Origin: Oscarella lobularis
Taxonomy: Eukaryota; Porifera; Homoscleromorpha; Homosclerophorida; Oscarellidae
Assembly (NCBI RefSeq): GCF_947507565.1
Contig: NC_089180.1
Coordinates: 2,914,001 to 2,978,000, forward strand
Direction: 5' to 3'
DNA: 64,000 bases
A model generated the notes under the pieces. It had not been told where the DNA came from. It saw only the letters and a program-made list of their open reading frames with translations, and searched no databases. The first letter of the stretch is position 1. The number at the start of each line of letters is the position of its first letter. Position numbers and translations under genes: made by a program. Positions 9,707 through 20,263 of the stretch are shown piece after piece.

Positions 9707-9965
9707 CAGTACATCCTCGATTATCCGAACCCCAATGTTTCAGGAGGGGTTCGGATAATCAAAATTTCGGATAATCGAGGACACTAAAATCGAACGTACG
9801 GTTCAAAGAAAGCAATTTTGGAAAATTGCCGTAATTTTTTTACGTCAATGACGTCATTTCAGCTTAGCGCGTTAGAAAATTAGGTCACGTGACTTAAAAT
9901 CTACGTTTCGGATAATCGAGGATTCGGTTAATTTAAACAAGGTTCGGATAATCGAGGATGTACTG
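9707..9965. mobile_element. Tigger/pogo MITE, 259 bp, complete
   Basis: The element begins CAGTACATCCTCGATTATCC and ends with the exact reverse complement, and TA flanks both ends (9705-9706 and 9966-9967), as expected for the Tc1/mariner-pogo group. Inside are further copies of TTCGGATAATCGAGGA, so the terminal motif is repeated subterminally on both sides. It also carries GGTCACGTGACT near 9890. There is no open frame; it is non-autonomous. Confidence 0.92.
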
Positions 9966-10157
9966 TAGTGCAAAGCAAAAATTAGTTCTGTAAAGGTTTT
10001 TTTATTACATGTCTAAACAATGCCGGTTGCGATTCAGTGTCTGGAACTTGCACATGCCTTCTGGCATGAAGCGGTTCAACTTGTTTTCCAGAAAAATGTG
10101 GGTCCAACTGCAGCCACTCCTCCAAATGCATAGATCTTGGACAGGCACGTCAAACAT

Positions 10158-10355
10158 TGTTGTCAAAAGAGCGTTCAATTATGGGCGAGTTCGCGATTAC
10201 CAGACCCAATACGTATTTCATTAGAGCATGAAGGCATTTGGGCCTGCGTCCGGCACTTTCTCAAAATTACATCAAGCACCCCGTGAATCTGATAAACAGA
10301 CAGTGAGCCAAGAGTGGCTTAGTGATAGGTGGAACAGGCCTACCCCGAATATAGA
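10158..10355 (-). repeat. 200-bp dispersed repeat B, copy 1 (inverted relative to copy 2)
   Basis: The reverse complement of this segment matches 37614-37813 over its length (shared landmarks GCCACTCTTG, TGTCTGTTTATCA, CACGGGGTGCTTGATGT and CATAATTGAACGC). Copy 2 lies about 300 bp downstream of a LINE-like C-terminus, so this may be the 3' untranslated part of that element. The plus-strand open frame at 10009-10224 overlaps it and is not supported as a gene. Confidence 0.7.
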
Positions 10356-10421
10356 GCAATAATAAATCTTTTCCTCAAAGCTGTAAGACGGCGATAAATT
10401 TGCCATTGCCACTGTGATAAT

Positions 10422-11971
10422 CTAATGAAATTGACTCCTCTGCTTGATCAGCTCCTTTTTAACGAGTAGCTCTTCGCTCACAGTCTTCTGCAGCGTTTCG
10501 AGTTGTCGAGCAAAGCTTCCCAGCAATCGCCCATCCACTGTTGCTATCAGCTCTTCCCTCGGCGGCGTCGGCGTCCCAAACTGATCCTTCCAGCGTTCCA
10601 CCACAGCTGCCCTGTTCCCGTGTCAATCTTTGCACCGCGCGGCCTCATGAAATCAAGTCCAATAATCGGGTTCGCCAAAAGAGCGCTCGTTACCCCAAAC
10701 TCGTGTCTCGCTTCCAGTTCGCCAATCTTCACTACCATATTGCAGCAGCCGATTATCGGAATCTCTTCTTCTGCAGCCGCTCGTAATATGCTTCGTGGGG
10801 TCGCCGGCTTCATCGCATTTTTGTCAGCGAACGAACGCGAGCACAATGAAACAGTTGCGCAGGTATCAAACAGGTAGGCGGCGTGAGGCGTGCCAATTTT
10901 TTCTACCGCGATAAGCGGATCGACGACGGCGCACGCGATGATCGACCCGATTGCTTCGCCTCATCGCGTTCCCACATTAACAACCGAAACCTTGTGTTCC
11001 GTGATTCCTCCGTTTCTTTATCGCTTTTCTCTCGGACATTCTCGCAATGTCGCCTACTTCGTTGCAATTTAAACAACGGCGCCCCTCTCGCACAGAACAA
11101 TTTCCAACGTAATACCCGGTCTGTCCGCAACGGTAGCAAACTTGTTTGCCCGTATTCGACGATTCTGCCGCGTTCGATGTCGGCAGCGCTCTTTGCAGCG
11201 CGATCTGTTCGATTAACAGCTCCAGACGTGTCATTCGCTCATGCAAGTCGGCGCTGTCACTTTCAACGCCGACTTACTCCACTCGTCTGTCACCAACGGC
11301 ACCCCTAGACAGGTCGGCTGCGGCGCGAAATCTTCCTTGTTGACTTCCACGCGGCGGCAGTCGTCGTTCCCATCCCGGTCGCGCGGCGGCAGCGTCTCCT
11401 TCCCGGCGGCGATCTTGCAGCAAACGCAAGTCCTCTGTTTTCTCAATTGTCGCTTCGAACGTGGCGGGCGGATTCACTTCCAATTCATGTCGCAGCGAGC
11501 TCGGCAGTCCGGCGACAAAACGTTGCTTCAGCTGATCTTCTCTTTGCTCGGTCGAGCGTCGGCATTGCGCGTTTCAGTAGCTTCTCCAGGTCGTGCGCGT
11601 ATTCATCCACTGATTCACACCCGCGTCAGAATTTTCGCGCCTCCAGAAGTCGGTGCGCGTGCATTCTTTTCTTCCGCGTATTCGTCCCGAAAACTTTTCT
11701 CAAAGCGGCGACGAGGTCGTCGTAGCCTTTAATTTCTTGCTCCTCGCAGTGCTCGAACACTACCCAAGCGCGGTCCTTCAGGTAGGTGGGCAAATACAGA
11801 CGGCGAGCGTCAGCGTCCCATCCGTACGCCTTCGCGCAAACCTCGAACCGCCAGAGCCAGCGGTCAAGATTGCCGTCACCGAATTTTGATTGCGCGATTA
11901 ACGACGTGGACGATCGGCCGCGCAGCGGCTGCAGCCGCGTTGGCGTCGGCGTTTTCGTCGTTTTCATTCAT
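10422..11971 (-). pseudogene. Ty3/gypsy gag-protease block, truncated before RT
   Basis: On the minus strand, in order: a capsid-type gag (11967-11626, containing LDRWLWRFEVCAKAYGWD), a nucleocapsid with two CCHC-like knuckles (CYRCGQTGYYVGNC is good; the second starts CLNC but has lost its last cysteine), then a retropepsin-like region near 10880-10650. At the protease active-site position the triplet reads D-T-C rather than the usual D-T/S-G. A last open part (10604-10422) ends before any reverse transcriptase. Several frame changes separate the blocks. The primer-binding site lies at 11995-12012 but no intact LTR is attached. The plus-strand frames over this GC-rich block are shadows. Confidence 0.8.
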
Positions 11972-11994
11972 CTCTTTGGAGCGTGCGAGTTCGA

Positions 11995-12045
11995 ATCGCA
12001 GTCCTGTCACCAATGTAACGCAGCCCTGTCACCAATGTAACGCAG
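11995..12045 (-). repeat. gypsy primer-binding site, tandemly duplicated
   Basis: Read on the minus strand the gag leader is preceded by TGGTGACAGGACTGCGATTC, complementary to a tRNA 3' end, as expected of a primer-binding site. Immediately upstream a 22-bp unit containing TTACATTGGTGACAGG is repeated twice in tandem (about 12002-12023 and 12024-12045). Beyond the second copy DIRS recombinase sequence begins, so the LTR is missing. Confidence 0.6.
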
Positions 12046-12054
12046 CGTGGGGGA

Positions 12055-12583
12055 CGCTTTGGATTTCTCCTTTCATTAAGGCTTTGGAAGAGGAAGAGCG
12101 ACGCAAACACCTTTGGTAGGAGTCGCTGCGCCAACAGCGCAGGGTCTGGATCGTCAAATCCTCGATGCCTGCGTCCGCCGCCGCGGTGGCGGCGCCGATC
12201 CGGAAGCTGTACCCTGTGTACTTGCTGGCGTTGATTCCGCTTTGGATAGAGCTTGCTGCATACGCCGCACCAAAGCGTCCTTCCCGCGCGCGCCAGTTGT
12301 CCACCTGGACGTCCGCTAAGCTGTGGTGCAGCGCTGGATCAAACGGGGCGACTGCCGGCACCTTGAACTCTCCGGCGCGCAAAAAAACAAACCACCCGAA
12401 GCAACATGCCGTCCAAAGCATGCGGCCGTCCCTTCGTGGCTCTTCGTGCCCCCATGTCTTTCGGAGAGCTCGCATTGTGTCCGCCGTTACTAAAAATAAC
12501 CCTTCCGATAACTCTAACCCCTTAAGGAAGAGACGCACGATGCTGGATCGTCTACGTCTTTGAAGACGACGCCGACCTCGCAT
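12055..12583 (-). pseudogene. DIRS-like tyrosine recombinase C-terminal region
   Basis: The translation contains CFGWFVFLRAGEF (the box I arginine region), then YTGYSFRIGAATAAADAG and IQTLRCWRSDSYQRCLR, matching box II of tyrosine recombinases from DIRS/Ngaro-type retroelements. The arginine of FRIGAAT and the tyrosine of SDSYQ are present. The usual histidine before SFR is replaced by tyrosine, which probably reduces activity. No RT of the same element is adjacent; a DIRS-type RT/RNase H relic is on the other strand at 27.6 kb. Its 3' side runs directly into gypsy sequence. Confidence 0.8.
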
Positions 12584-13344
12584 ACTTTAAAAGAATCGTC
12601 ATCGAACGACTCCGGCGCCGCCTCATCGAAGGCAACAGTAGCGTCGTATACGATTCCAAAGATCCAACCAGTTTTTCCGGAAACACAAAAAGACTTGGAG
12701 TACAAACGAGACGTCTACGAAGCCCTCGTTGAATTGAGGATTCTCTCTGTAACGGACCTGATCCGCCTGAGTCACCAAGGATTTCATTAATTAAAAACTT
12801 CTTTTGCTGGAAATTTTTTAACAGAAAAATATATCTGGGTCTGGAAAAAACCTTCCGTCTACAATTTTCAAACTATCGATCAATTTCAGAAGAGATTTGC
12901 CTTTTCGTTAGGCATCGTCTCTCCTACTTTGCGCTGCGTTAGTGCTTCATTCAAAGTCAAATTAACATTGCGATAGTCAGTTTTTCTTCGCAAATCCAGT
13001 TATTTAATGGTTTGAGCTTTGCGACTGGGGTGTTTTGCAAACGGTAGCTTGCTGCAACAGGATCTTTTTGTAATCAAACTTTATTAGAAGAAATCGCGTA
13101 AAACAACTTGTGAAACGGAATTCTTAGGTGAATAATTTCTAATAATATTGAGTATGTCTGCTGCATATTTCTTCTGCACCGACAAAGCCAGCAAGTCATC
13201 AACTGATGTGATTCCTAAAACTGCTTTCACTAGTTTGTCTACTTGGACTAATGGCATGACGCTATCAAGTCCTCTCAACCGATACCCGCATTCCCCTTGC
13301 TGTTTTGGAAAAATAAAATGTTTTTTATGTTTGTCTTAGCTTTA
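12584..13344. other. unrecognised region between DIRS relic and second minisatellite
   Basis: Two protein-like frames are present: plus 12560-12790 (PVFPETQKDLEYKRDVYEAL) and minus 13278-13084 (MPLVQVDKLVKAVLGITS). I recognise neither. Either could be an exon of the gene starting at 5769 or decayed transposon sequence. Confidence 0.3.
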
Positions 13345-13610
13345 GCTGTTAATAGAAAGGGGAGCGAAGGCCGTCAGATACTAATAGAAACGAGAGCGAA
13401 GGCCGTTAGATACTATTAGAAACAAGAGCGAAGGCCGTCAGATACTAATAGAAAGACGAGCAAAGGCCGTTAGATACTAATAGAAAGACGAGCGAAGGCC
13501 GTCAGATACTAATAGAAACAAGAGCGAAAGCCGTCAGATACTAACAGAAAGGGGAGCGAAGACCGTCAGATACTAATAGAAACAGGAGAGAAGGCCGTCA
13601 GATACTAATG
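13345..13610 (+). repeat. minisatellite, second locus, about 8 units
   Basis: The unit is GTCAGATACTAATAGAAA followed by a variable purine-rich part (such as CGAGAGCGAAGGCC). It is plainly the same family as 6095-8112 but with GAAGGCC in place of GAACGAC and CTAATAG in place of CTTATAG. The CTAATAG form matches the very first, donor-proximal unit at 6095, so this locus is closer to the founding unit. Confidence 0.9.
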
Positions 13611-15240
13611 CAGCATTTTGACGCCAGTTGCGTTCGTTCACTGAAGTAAAAGTAAGACCCGATAGAGACTGCGAATGAAACGGTTTGGCACAAACTCCGT
13701 ATTGTAGGAAAGCAACGAGAACATACCGTAGCTCGAAACGTTGTATTATCCTACAGTTACTTTACTCAAAAAACTTAACGCAATCCCGAAACTCTTCTAC
13801 AGATCAGAGTCCTCTGGTATTACAGGATAGAGCTCAGATGACCATCTTGCAGCGATGACAAAATTACCGAGACACTGGTGAGAGCAGAGACGAAGCGAAG
13901 TTTTGACGTTGTGAATCGAATGAATGAAGTGGAAAGGTTAAGAACAGCTAGGGAAATCTCGCATCAATGAAACGACATTCCACCCGTAATGTGTCTGTCG
14001 GACAATTACGATTAAAGGAATTATGAGGAAAAACTCTTTAATGTAGAGGAGTTGCTATAACGCAAGGGTTCCGATTGCAGGACCGTTAAGCAGTCTCTAC
14101 AGCTGACAGGCATAATCAATATGTATGTACCAATACCTGATCTGTAGGTAAAATGTACGGCAGCATATGTGTTGGCCAAACAGAAGGAGTTACGTTCTAC
14201 GGCAGACAAAAGTCGAAGATCTACTGGAGGATTCCACCAATCTCCTTTCCCAAAGAGAGATCGGCAATAAATAGAATTTTCGCAACAGGAGTTGGCAAAA
14301 CAGGAATTTTGGGTGGGTGCATTGCCCGTGGGAGTACGTATACACGGTTGGCGCGGTGGTTTCCCATATTAAGGTACACAGGAAAACCTCTCCCCCGCGT
14401 TCCCATCAACGCAGTAACGTTTTGACAAGCTTGCATCAATAACGAGAAGAATCAGAATAAAGCAAATGTAACTATATAGATTTCAAGAAAAACATTGTTG
14501 TTTGGAAAACAACTTCAATCGGTTAACTCTGCGTCTTACAACGACTCTTCCTAGATTGGACACTTTGGGCTGGCGAGAGATTCCTACAAAGTCAGTGGCG
14601 TGTTCAATAAAGGAAATAGTTGAAAAAACATTTGTCAGGTGAGCCGATTTTCTAAGATGAACATTTACTATAAGATAAAGTAGTATGCTTCAGTGAAAAA
14701 TTGAAGTTTCTGCTAAATATGTTTTTAGCGCTTTTTAATGGAAAGCCCTGCCATGGAAAAGGGCATGTTCAACTCTTTATGACAAGAGACGAGCAGAAAT
14801 TGGATATACCGGTAGATATACCATATTTTGATCCCGTAGAGAAATGTAGTCGCGAGAGCTCATGTTCCGCTGAGCAGCGGCGTCATCTAGACTTCTGCAA
14901 TCGCGTTGGAGTCGCCGAATTGCCTGCTAGTAAACATATACTACCGGCAAGCTTATTTTCCGCTGCACTTGCTTATTTAGGAGGGACTGCTCGCAGCCAA
15001 AGTTTGGGCAATATTCCATCTTTGTGCCGCCTGCCAGCCCTTTGCTAACATAACGCCGACAAGCCTCCCCCAACTGACAGAAGTTAATGTGACTGCTCTG
15101 TTGCAGTCAAACTTTTATCTAGTTTTAAAAATCCAGAACTTTCTACAAGGCTTCTGATTGTTACGTCAGGGTATACCGAAAGACAAACAGACAAACACGT
15201 TTAGATATTGCAAGATCTCGTTTGAGAGCCCCTCTCACCA
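13611..15240. other. 1.6 kb without a supported gene
   Basis: The longest frame (14701-15048, starting MKFLLNMFLALFNGK) has a hydrophobic start like a signal peptide but no recognisable domain. Other frames (14153-14425 and its antisense) are also unrecognised. No repeat pair was found. Nothing is called. Confidence 0.4.
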
Positions 15241-15244
15241 ATGT

Positions 15245-16246
15245 TCAAGTTAGGCGTGTAGTGTACGTGCATACATGTATATTGAGACACATAGTAGACG
15301 TTACATCATCAGACATCGTGCTTACCAGATCCTACGTGGTGGCAGGAGTGGGGTTTGAATCCACGCCCACTTTAGTGGAGCAGAGCTCGGTGACAGGAGT
15401 GGAAGGCTACAATGCTGAATTTGGAAGGATTACATATGCCTACGTACGGTGATTTGGCGGTGAGAAACCCGACCAGCGGGAGAAGATATGCCGGACAACA
15501 TCAAAAAGGTCTGTGCTTCTGCCTGATATTGGTGACAAAGGGCAAGACGCCTTTGAGACGTTCAAATCGGATTATGAAGGGGAAAAGGACAAATTCGCTC
15601 TCGTGCTCGAGAAATTCGAGAAATATTGCATCCCTCATTTAGACGAATCTTACCTGCAAACGATATCAATTCTTCACGCGATATTAGGAAATCGGCGAAA
15701 CGGTTAAAAAAAGACGTGACGGACTTGCGTAAGTTCGCACAAACGTGCGCGTTAGGAACGATACGGGTCTCGTTGATCGGTGACAGATTGGTTGTGGGGC
15801 TTTTGGACCACCGGGTGACAAAAAGACTCTTCTCCGCAGATGATCTCATCCTTGAAAAGGCTTTGGAAATATGTCGCTCAGAAGAGATGGCGGTGGCACA
15901 AACGAAAAGAATGGAGGACGTCAAAAGGAAAGCAAACGTGGACGCAGTGGTCACCGTGCGAGATGAACTTCAACCAGAAAGAATTTTTGCGGTACAGAGG
16001 CAACAGGACAGTAAACAAAGTGGGAAGAAGGAATGTACACGATGCGGAAGAAAACATGCTCTCCGGAAGTGTTTTGCATGGGAGAAAACGTGTTTGAAAT
16101 GCCAATGGACGAATCATTTTGCATACCACATGTGTCGCACCGAAACGGTAAATTCCGTGGTGCAGAGAAAAGGATGCGAACAAAAGAGAAATCTGAAGAA
16201 TGCGATCCAACCACAGCGGAAGACCAAAGAGAGAGAGTTGAAGTAA
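15245..16246 (+). pseudogene. Ty3/gypsy gag relic
   Basis: From about 15513 the translation contains DAFETFKSDYEGEKDKF, then DLRKFAQTCALGTIR and LEKALEICRSEEMA. A nucleocapsid with two zinc-knuckle-like motifs follows (CTRCGRKHALRKC, then CLKCQWTNHFAYHMC). This is a gag of the K02A2.6-like gypsy type. Between 15650 and 15710 homology passes through three frames, one with TAG, so there are at least two frameshifts and a stop. Upstream, near 15341-15400, GGTGGCAGGAGTGG and GGTGACAGGAGTGG resemble a primer-binding site. No protease or RT follows. Confidence 0.75.
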
Positions 16247-16642
16247 CACCGGCGTTAAAACAGCAGTCGGTCGATAAGGCAAAGACAAGAAAACAAGGGA
16301 CAAAAATTGGGAAGACGCACGAGGGGAAAATATATTAACTGGTTGTATTCGGTCAAATAGGGGTAGTGAGATCTCAACCAAAGATGGCTTTTGTTGTTCT
16401 AGATCTAATGATGCGATGAAAAGTTGACAGACTACTCTCTGTCCAGCCTGAGTTGGCCGATCAGAAAGTGCCAATAAAATCTCTATCCTTGGGCGTAGAC
16501 GCGCCGCTCTTACCTTGTTCAAAAGCGCGGAACGACGGGAATTTTGGTGGACTGCTTTCGCGTTGATATCTACAAGTCCTAGTGTGCAGCACTGGTTACG
16601 CATGTCAAAGAAGAAGTGGGTGTTGCTAATTCTATTATGCAA
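16247..16642. other. no gene seen
   Basis: The minus-strand frame that covers this stretch (16642-15878) is antisense to gag and is not supported. Confidence 0.4.
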
Positions 16643-17776
16643 TTAAGTGACGTCAAGCTCCGTAACGAGATTCCTCTTTTTCAGTTCCTTATCCTGTTCG
16701 TCTAACTCGTCTTCGGTCTCGTCATCGCTGTCTTCCGTTGCATTTTCGCCCTCGCCGTCTTCCACCTCGCTGTCAGTCTTTCCCACTTCTATAATAAATC
16801 TCTCTACTGCTTCTTCTTGTAGGCCGTCTTTCTCCCAAAATTGGCGCTCCTCTTTTTCTGAGTGACGACAGAAAGCTTCCCACATTTCAGGTGTAACAGA
16901 ATCGAACGCTTGTGGTACCATCTCTAAAAGATCTTTGAGCCTGAACGTTTTGTTGTTTTTTTCTCAGATACCCTTTCACCTGCGCCCATGCCAGCTCGAT
17001 CGGATTGAGCTCGCAGTGAGCTACAGGGGTACGGAGGACATCAAATCCTTTCCGATGAGCGAGGTTATTTACAACAAATTTTTTGGTAGGCTGCGCAAAC
17101 GAAATTTTCTCGAAAAGTCTTTTTTCAAGTCGTAGTTGTCCCACGGGATTTTGTGCTGAGTAAGCCATTCCTGCATATCAGATTTACGCGACAATTTGGT
17201 CGGAATTTTCTCAATCACAAAATTATGGTACGGGACGTTGTCAAGAACAATTACAGAATTTGGAGGACAGTTCGGCAACAGCTTCGTCTCGAACCATTCA
17301 TTAAAGTGCGAGGAGTTCATTTCATCGTGATAGTCTCCACTATGCTTTTTTGACAGAAAGACCAAGTCGGCGTTTGATATCCACCCCTTGCTCCAGCCTA
17401 CAATTTATATACTATTTATTGTTCCAAATTTTATGATTAATGTACCTGCATGCAATATTATCAATCTTTGGCCTTTGCCGCTTGGTCTTTTCCACCCTCC
17501 TTTCCCATCGTTATCGATCCAGATTCTCTCGGGTGCGATATGTGAATTTGCCCACGTCTCGTCAAGGAAGATCAAAGGCCGCTCTTCAGCACGGTATTTC
17601 TTAATGGCTCGAAGGAATTTGTGCCTCTGTACGATAATCTCTTTTCTTTCGTAAAAATATATTTTATCGTTTCGTTTAAGATATTTGAATCCCATCCTTT
17701 TCAACAAAAGTGCTAAAGTGGATCGATCACCATCGAAGACGCTTTTTTCTTTAATGTTCGCCAGCAGCATTGACAA
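16643..17776 (-). pseudogene. IS630/Tc1-type DDE transposase, spliced, two frameshifts
   Basis: Minus-strand order: a helical N-terminal part (FKYLKRNDKIYFYERKE), first catalytic D in LIFLDETWANSH, a 48-bp intron (17398-17445, GTACAT...TGTAG), then GDYHDEMNSSHF, second D in SVIVLDNVPYHN, third residue E in HCELNPIELAWAQVKGY, and an acidic C-terminal tail (DSDDETEDELDEQD). The DDE triad is complete. Homology changes frame at two adenine runs (17118-17127 and 16953-16964 on the plus strand), so as read it is a pseudogene, or the assembly has homopolymer errors. The DNA-binding N-terminus is missing. Terminal repeats were not found. Confidence 0.8.
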
Positions 17777-18630
17777 GGTCGGATAAATTTTATTTTAACA
17801 AGGATTCATTCTAAATCTTTTTGAGATCGATACGTTATGGTCAGATACCGAACTAATTAAAAGAATCAAAGACGAATTCCTTGAGAAATTCGACTACGAT
17901 TATGACGTTGGGTAATGATAACGTACATTGACTATATCGTACGTGAATTACGTTTTTAGCGTTGAACTCCACATGGCCGTTGGCCTTTAACTTATCAGGC
18001 CAAAACTTCCAGAAGGAAAACAATTGGGCGGAGTAACAGTGCAAAAGTTCTTCAAGCAAAAGATTATTTACGTCATTCCTGAACGAGATCTGGATGATAA
18101 GGTGGTGACGTGTGCTTTTAGAAATGTGTCTTATCTCAGATTGTTACATACGTACCCCATGACACAGCCAAAGTTGTTCGTGAGCACCGTCCAGCTACGC
18201 CCTCATTGTCGTCTCCTTTACTGAAACGGCGTAAAGTACGAATGGAGGACAAGCCGAAGACGGAGAAGACTCCAGAGAACGTGACTTCATCTTACAAGTA
18301 AAAAGAGCTTTGCAGTTTCTGACGTCGTTTATAACATATGAACCAGATTGTACACATCGTGCGCTGTTATTTCTATTTCTTCGTCTGATTCTGAGGGCGA
18401 GGGCGGAACAATGGGGAAAAGATCGCTGATGCTATTGATAAAAGCCCGGCAGCGGCTGACATCGAGTATGATGGACTAGTAAGGTCCACGCAAGCGAACG
18501 TTGTTGTAATTGCGTGTGTAGAATCAATGAGGAGCTGAACATATTTCGCAAGTTTGGGGCTATGTAATAATTCGATCACAAGGACTTCGAAAGGTTTGAT
18601 GTACGCCGCCAACACTTAGTTTCCGACTCA
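17777..18630. other. unrecognised, possible upstream part of the HECT relic
   Basis: A plus-strand stretch near 18024-18224 is protein-like (FFKQKIIYVIPERDLDDK) and lies 400 bp before the HECT-like fragment in the same orientation. I do not recognise it. No other signal. Confidence 0.3.
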
Positions 18631-18945
18631 ATGCGAGCCTTCAAACAACATAGAATTACCTGGAAATCTCTTTTTAAAGTTCGATTCGTGGGTCAGTGTG
18701 GTGTCGATGACGGGGGGCCACGACGCGACTTCCTAACAAGAGTTCTTCAGAAACTCCTTGACGGTCCATTGGTTTGTGGCAAAGCCGGTCATCTACTTCC
18801 CGCGAAAAGTCCCAAAGATCTCATTGAAGAAAAATAGTATTTCCTTAGAATGATGGTGGAATTGTCCATTTTGCAGGAAGTTCCATGCCCCTCTGTGTTT
18901 GCCACGTATGTGTCCTAGACATACGGTACTACATTGTTCCATTTC
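18631..18945 (+). pseudogene. HECT-domain fragment (G2E3-like)
   Basis: The frame contains LFKVRFVGQCGVDDGGPRRD followed by FLTRVLQKLLDGPL. This is the start of a HECT ubiquitin-ligase domain, whose conserved hallmark is an R-F-x-G-x-x-G-x-D-x-G-G-P-R-R-E type sequence. After TAG at 18835-18837 the same frame continues YFLRMMVELSILQ, also HECT-like. The catalytic-cysteine lobe is not identified. A further frame at 19101-19290 (DEQFDFRFELGFEKPAQ) may be a later exon. HECT genes of this kind are numerous in invertebrates and some travel with repeats, so this may be a dead paralogue rather than an active gene. Confidence 0.55.
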
Positions 18946-19100
18946 CCAACTAGGTCTTTCGTGTGTTACATTATCTACGGCCTTTGCAGCCCTTCCGTAG
19001 AAGAAGTCTGCGATTCTACGATGTTCGATTGCCTGACGGCGGTACGTACAAGATCTGATAATAATTGTATTTTTTTCATTTCGTTTACGACAGTTGAACA

Positions 19101-19484
19101 ATGGAAAAATGTGACGACAACGTGAGATGTGTTGTTGGTGACGAACAATTCGACTTTCGTTTCGAATTGGGCTTTGAGAAGCCAGCCCAGACATTTACGC
19201 TCAGAGACAGAGATGCCCCCGTTTCAGCTGCTGCCAAGAACAACGTCAGTTATACGTCTCTAATACGTTACATCATAGAAAATAGAGAGGAATTGGAAAC
19301 TTGCCTAGTCACACGTAGTTACAGTGTATTCTTGAGGGTCCTATGTGTGTCTCGCAAATGGCTTTCAAATCCCCGGATAACGCTCGCTGCTCCCAACAAT
19401 TTCTCCCAGACACCGTTCGAAGTCTTAGTCCATATAGCTTTTCACGCTTCTTCCAAAGGTAGGTGTATTGGCAGGTACGTATAG
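19101..19484 (+). CDS. hypothetical frame, possible downstream exon of HECT relic
   Basis: The frame starts MEKCDDNVRCVVGDEQFDF and is protein-like to about 19290 (SYTSLIRYIIENREELE). It then becomes unconvincing. It overlaps an antisense frame (19566-19309) whose DREWNVIPALVKQT resembles the tail of a LINE reverse transcriptase. I cannot decide between the two strands in the overlap. Confidence 0.25.
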   Translation: MEKCDDNVRCVVGDEQFDFRFELGFEKPAQTFTLRDRDAPVSAAAKNNVSYTSLIRYIIENREELETCLVTRSYSVFLRVLCVSRKWLSNPRITLAAPNNFSQTPFEVLVHIAFHASSKGRCIGRYV

Positions 19485-19627
19485 TTTGTTTAACCAAGGC
19501 CGGAATCACGTTCCATTCGCGGTCACTCCTACATGGGAAACGGGGGGCCGTCCCACATCTGAACAATAAAAGCCAGACGTATCAAAATCGGATAGATGTA
19601 GTCAACGCGCTGTCTCTGGATTAGCCG

Positions 19628-20263
19628 CAGGGCCGGCGCGACGGGTCTGGCAGGTACGGCAGCTGCCGGACCAACATTTTGTAAAGCCAAAAAAATATAT
19701 TGACGTTAGGCAGTCTGGCCGTAGCTATATCACGTGTAGCGGATTAGTGTACATATACAGGCCGATCTTCACAAAGAAGAGCTTTCAGCACAGCTAGAAA
19801 TACTACAATGTGACTTTGCAGTTGAGGGCAAATCCTTTGATGAAGTTAAGATTAACAATATATTGACATGTCTACGCAATCTTTCGCCAAACTAGAAGAG
19901 CTTTTTATGCCAAATGGGCACTGTATCTTCTTTACCTTTTGTTCTACCTGCCACAAATGCTACAAGCGAAAGATCCTTCTCTACTCTGAGAAGAATTAAA
20001 TCCTATCTTCGGAATTGAACGGGGCAGGAGCGACTAAATCCGTTAATGACTCTGAGCTCATACAAAGAAGAACTAGACAAACTAAATCTTTTAGAAGTAT
20101 CAAACAAATTTGTTACGGATAATGAAAGTAGGCTAAGATTTTTCGGAAAATTTAAACTCTGAGTGAGTTAATTAAAAACCTTGTCTTGAATGGGCGTGTT
20201 CAAAAAAATTTCGAAGCGCGCAAAAAGTGCCTGGTCAACTTCAAAAACGCTCCGCCGGCTCTG
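19628..20263 (+). mobile_element. hAT element 2 with terminal inverted repeats
   Basis: The left end is CAGGGCCGGCGCGACGG and the right end is the reverse complement of CAGAGCCGGCGGAGCG, so the ends are imperfect inverted repeats and resemble those of hAT element 1. TAGCC occurs at both flanks but is offset by one base on the left. The element is 636 bp and encloses a short hAT transposase relic. Confidence 0.65.
19758..20161 (+). pseudogene. hAT transposase C-terminal relic
   Basis: The translation reads through LPATNATSERSFSTLRRIKS (the hAT dimerisation signature) and then LNPLMTLSSYKEELDKLNLL to a stop at 20159-20161. Stops interrupt it near 19894 and 20017. It aligns by eye with the last third of the element 1 transposase, which extends to NEFVSQNEYRK at the equivalent position. 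Confidence 0.75.

Noticed and set aside
10503-12563. Many plus-strand ORFs of 80-160 aa
   Set aside because: They are shadows of GC-rich gag, protease and recombinase genes on the minus strand.
15341-15400. tRNA-like T-arm (GTGGGGTTTGAATCCAC)
   Set aside because: No acceptor, D-arm or anticodon arm can be placed; it looks like a primer-binding-site neighbourhood.
15878-16642. 254-aa minus-strand ORF
   Set aside because: It is antisense to the gypsy gag and zinc knuckles and has no recognisable domain.
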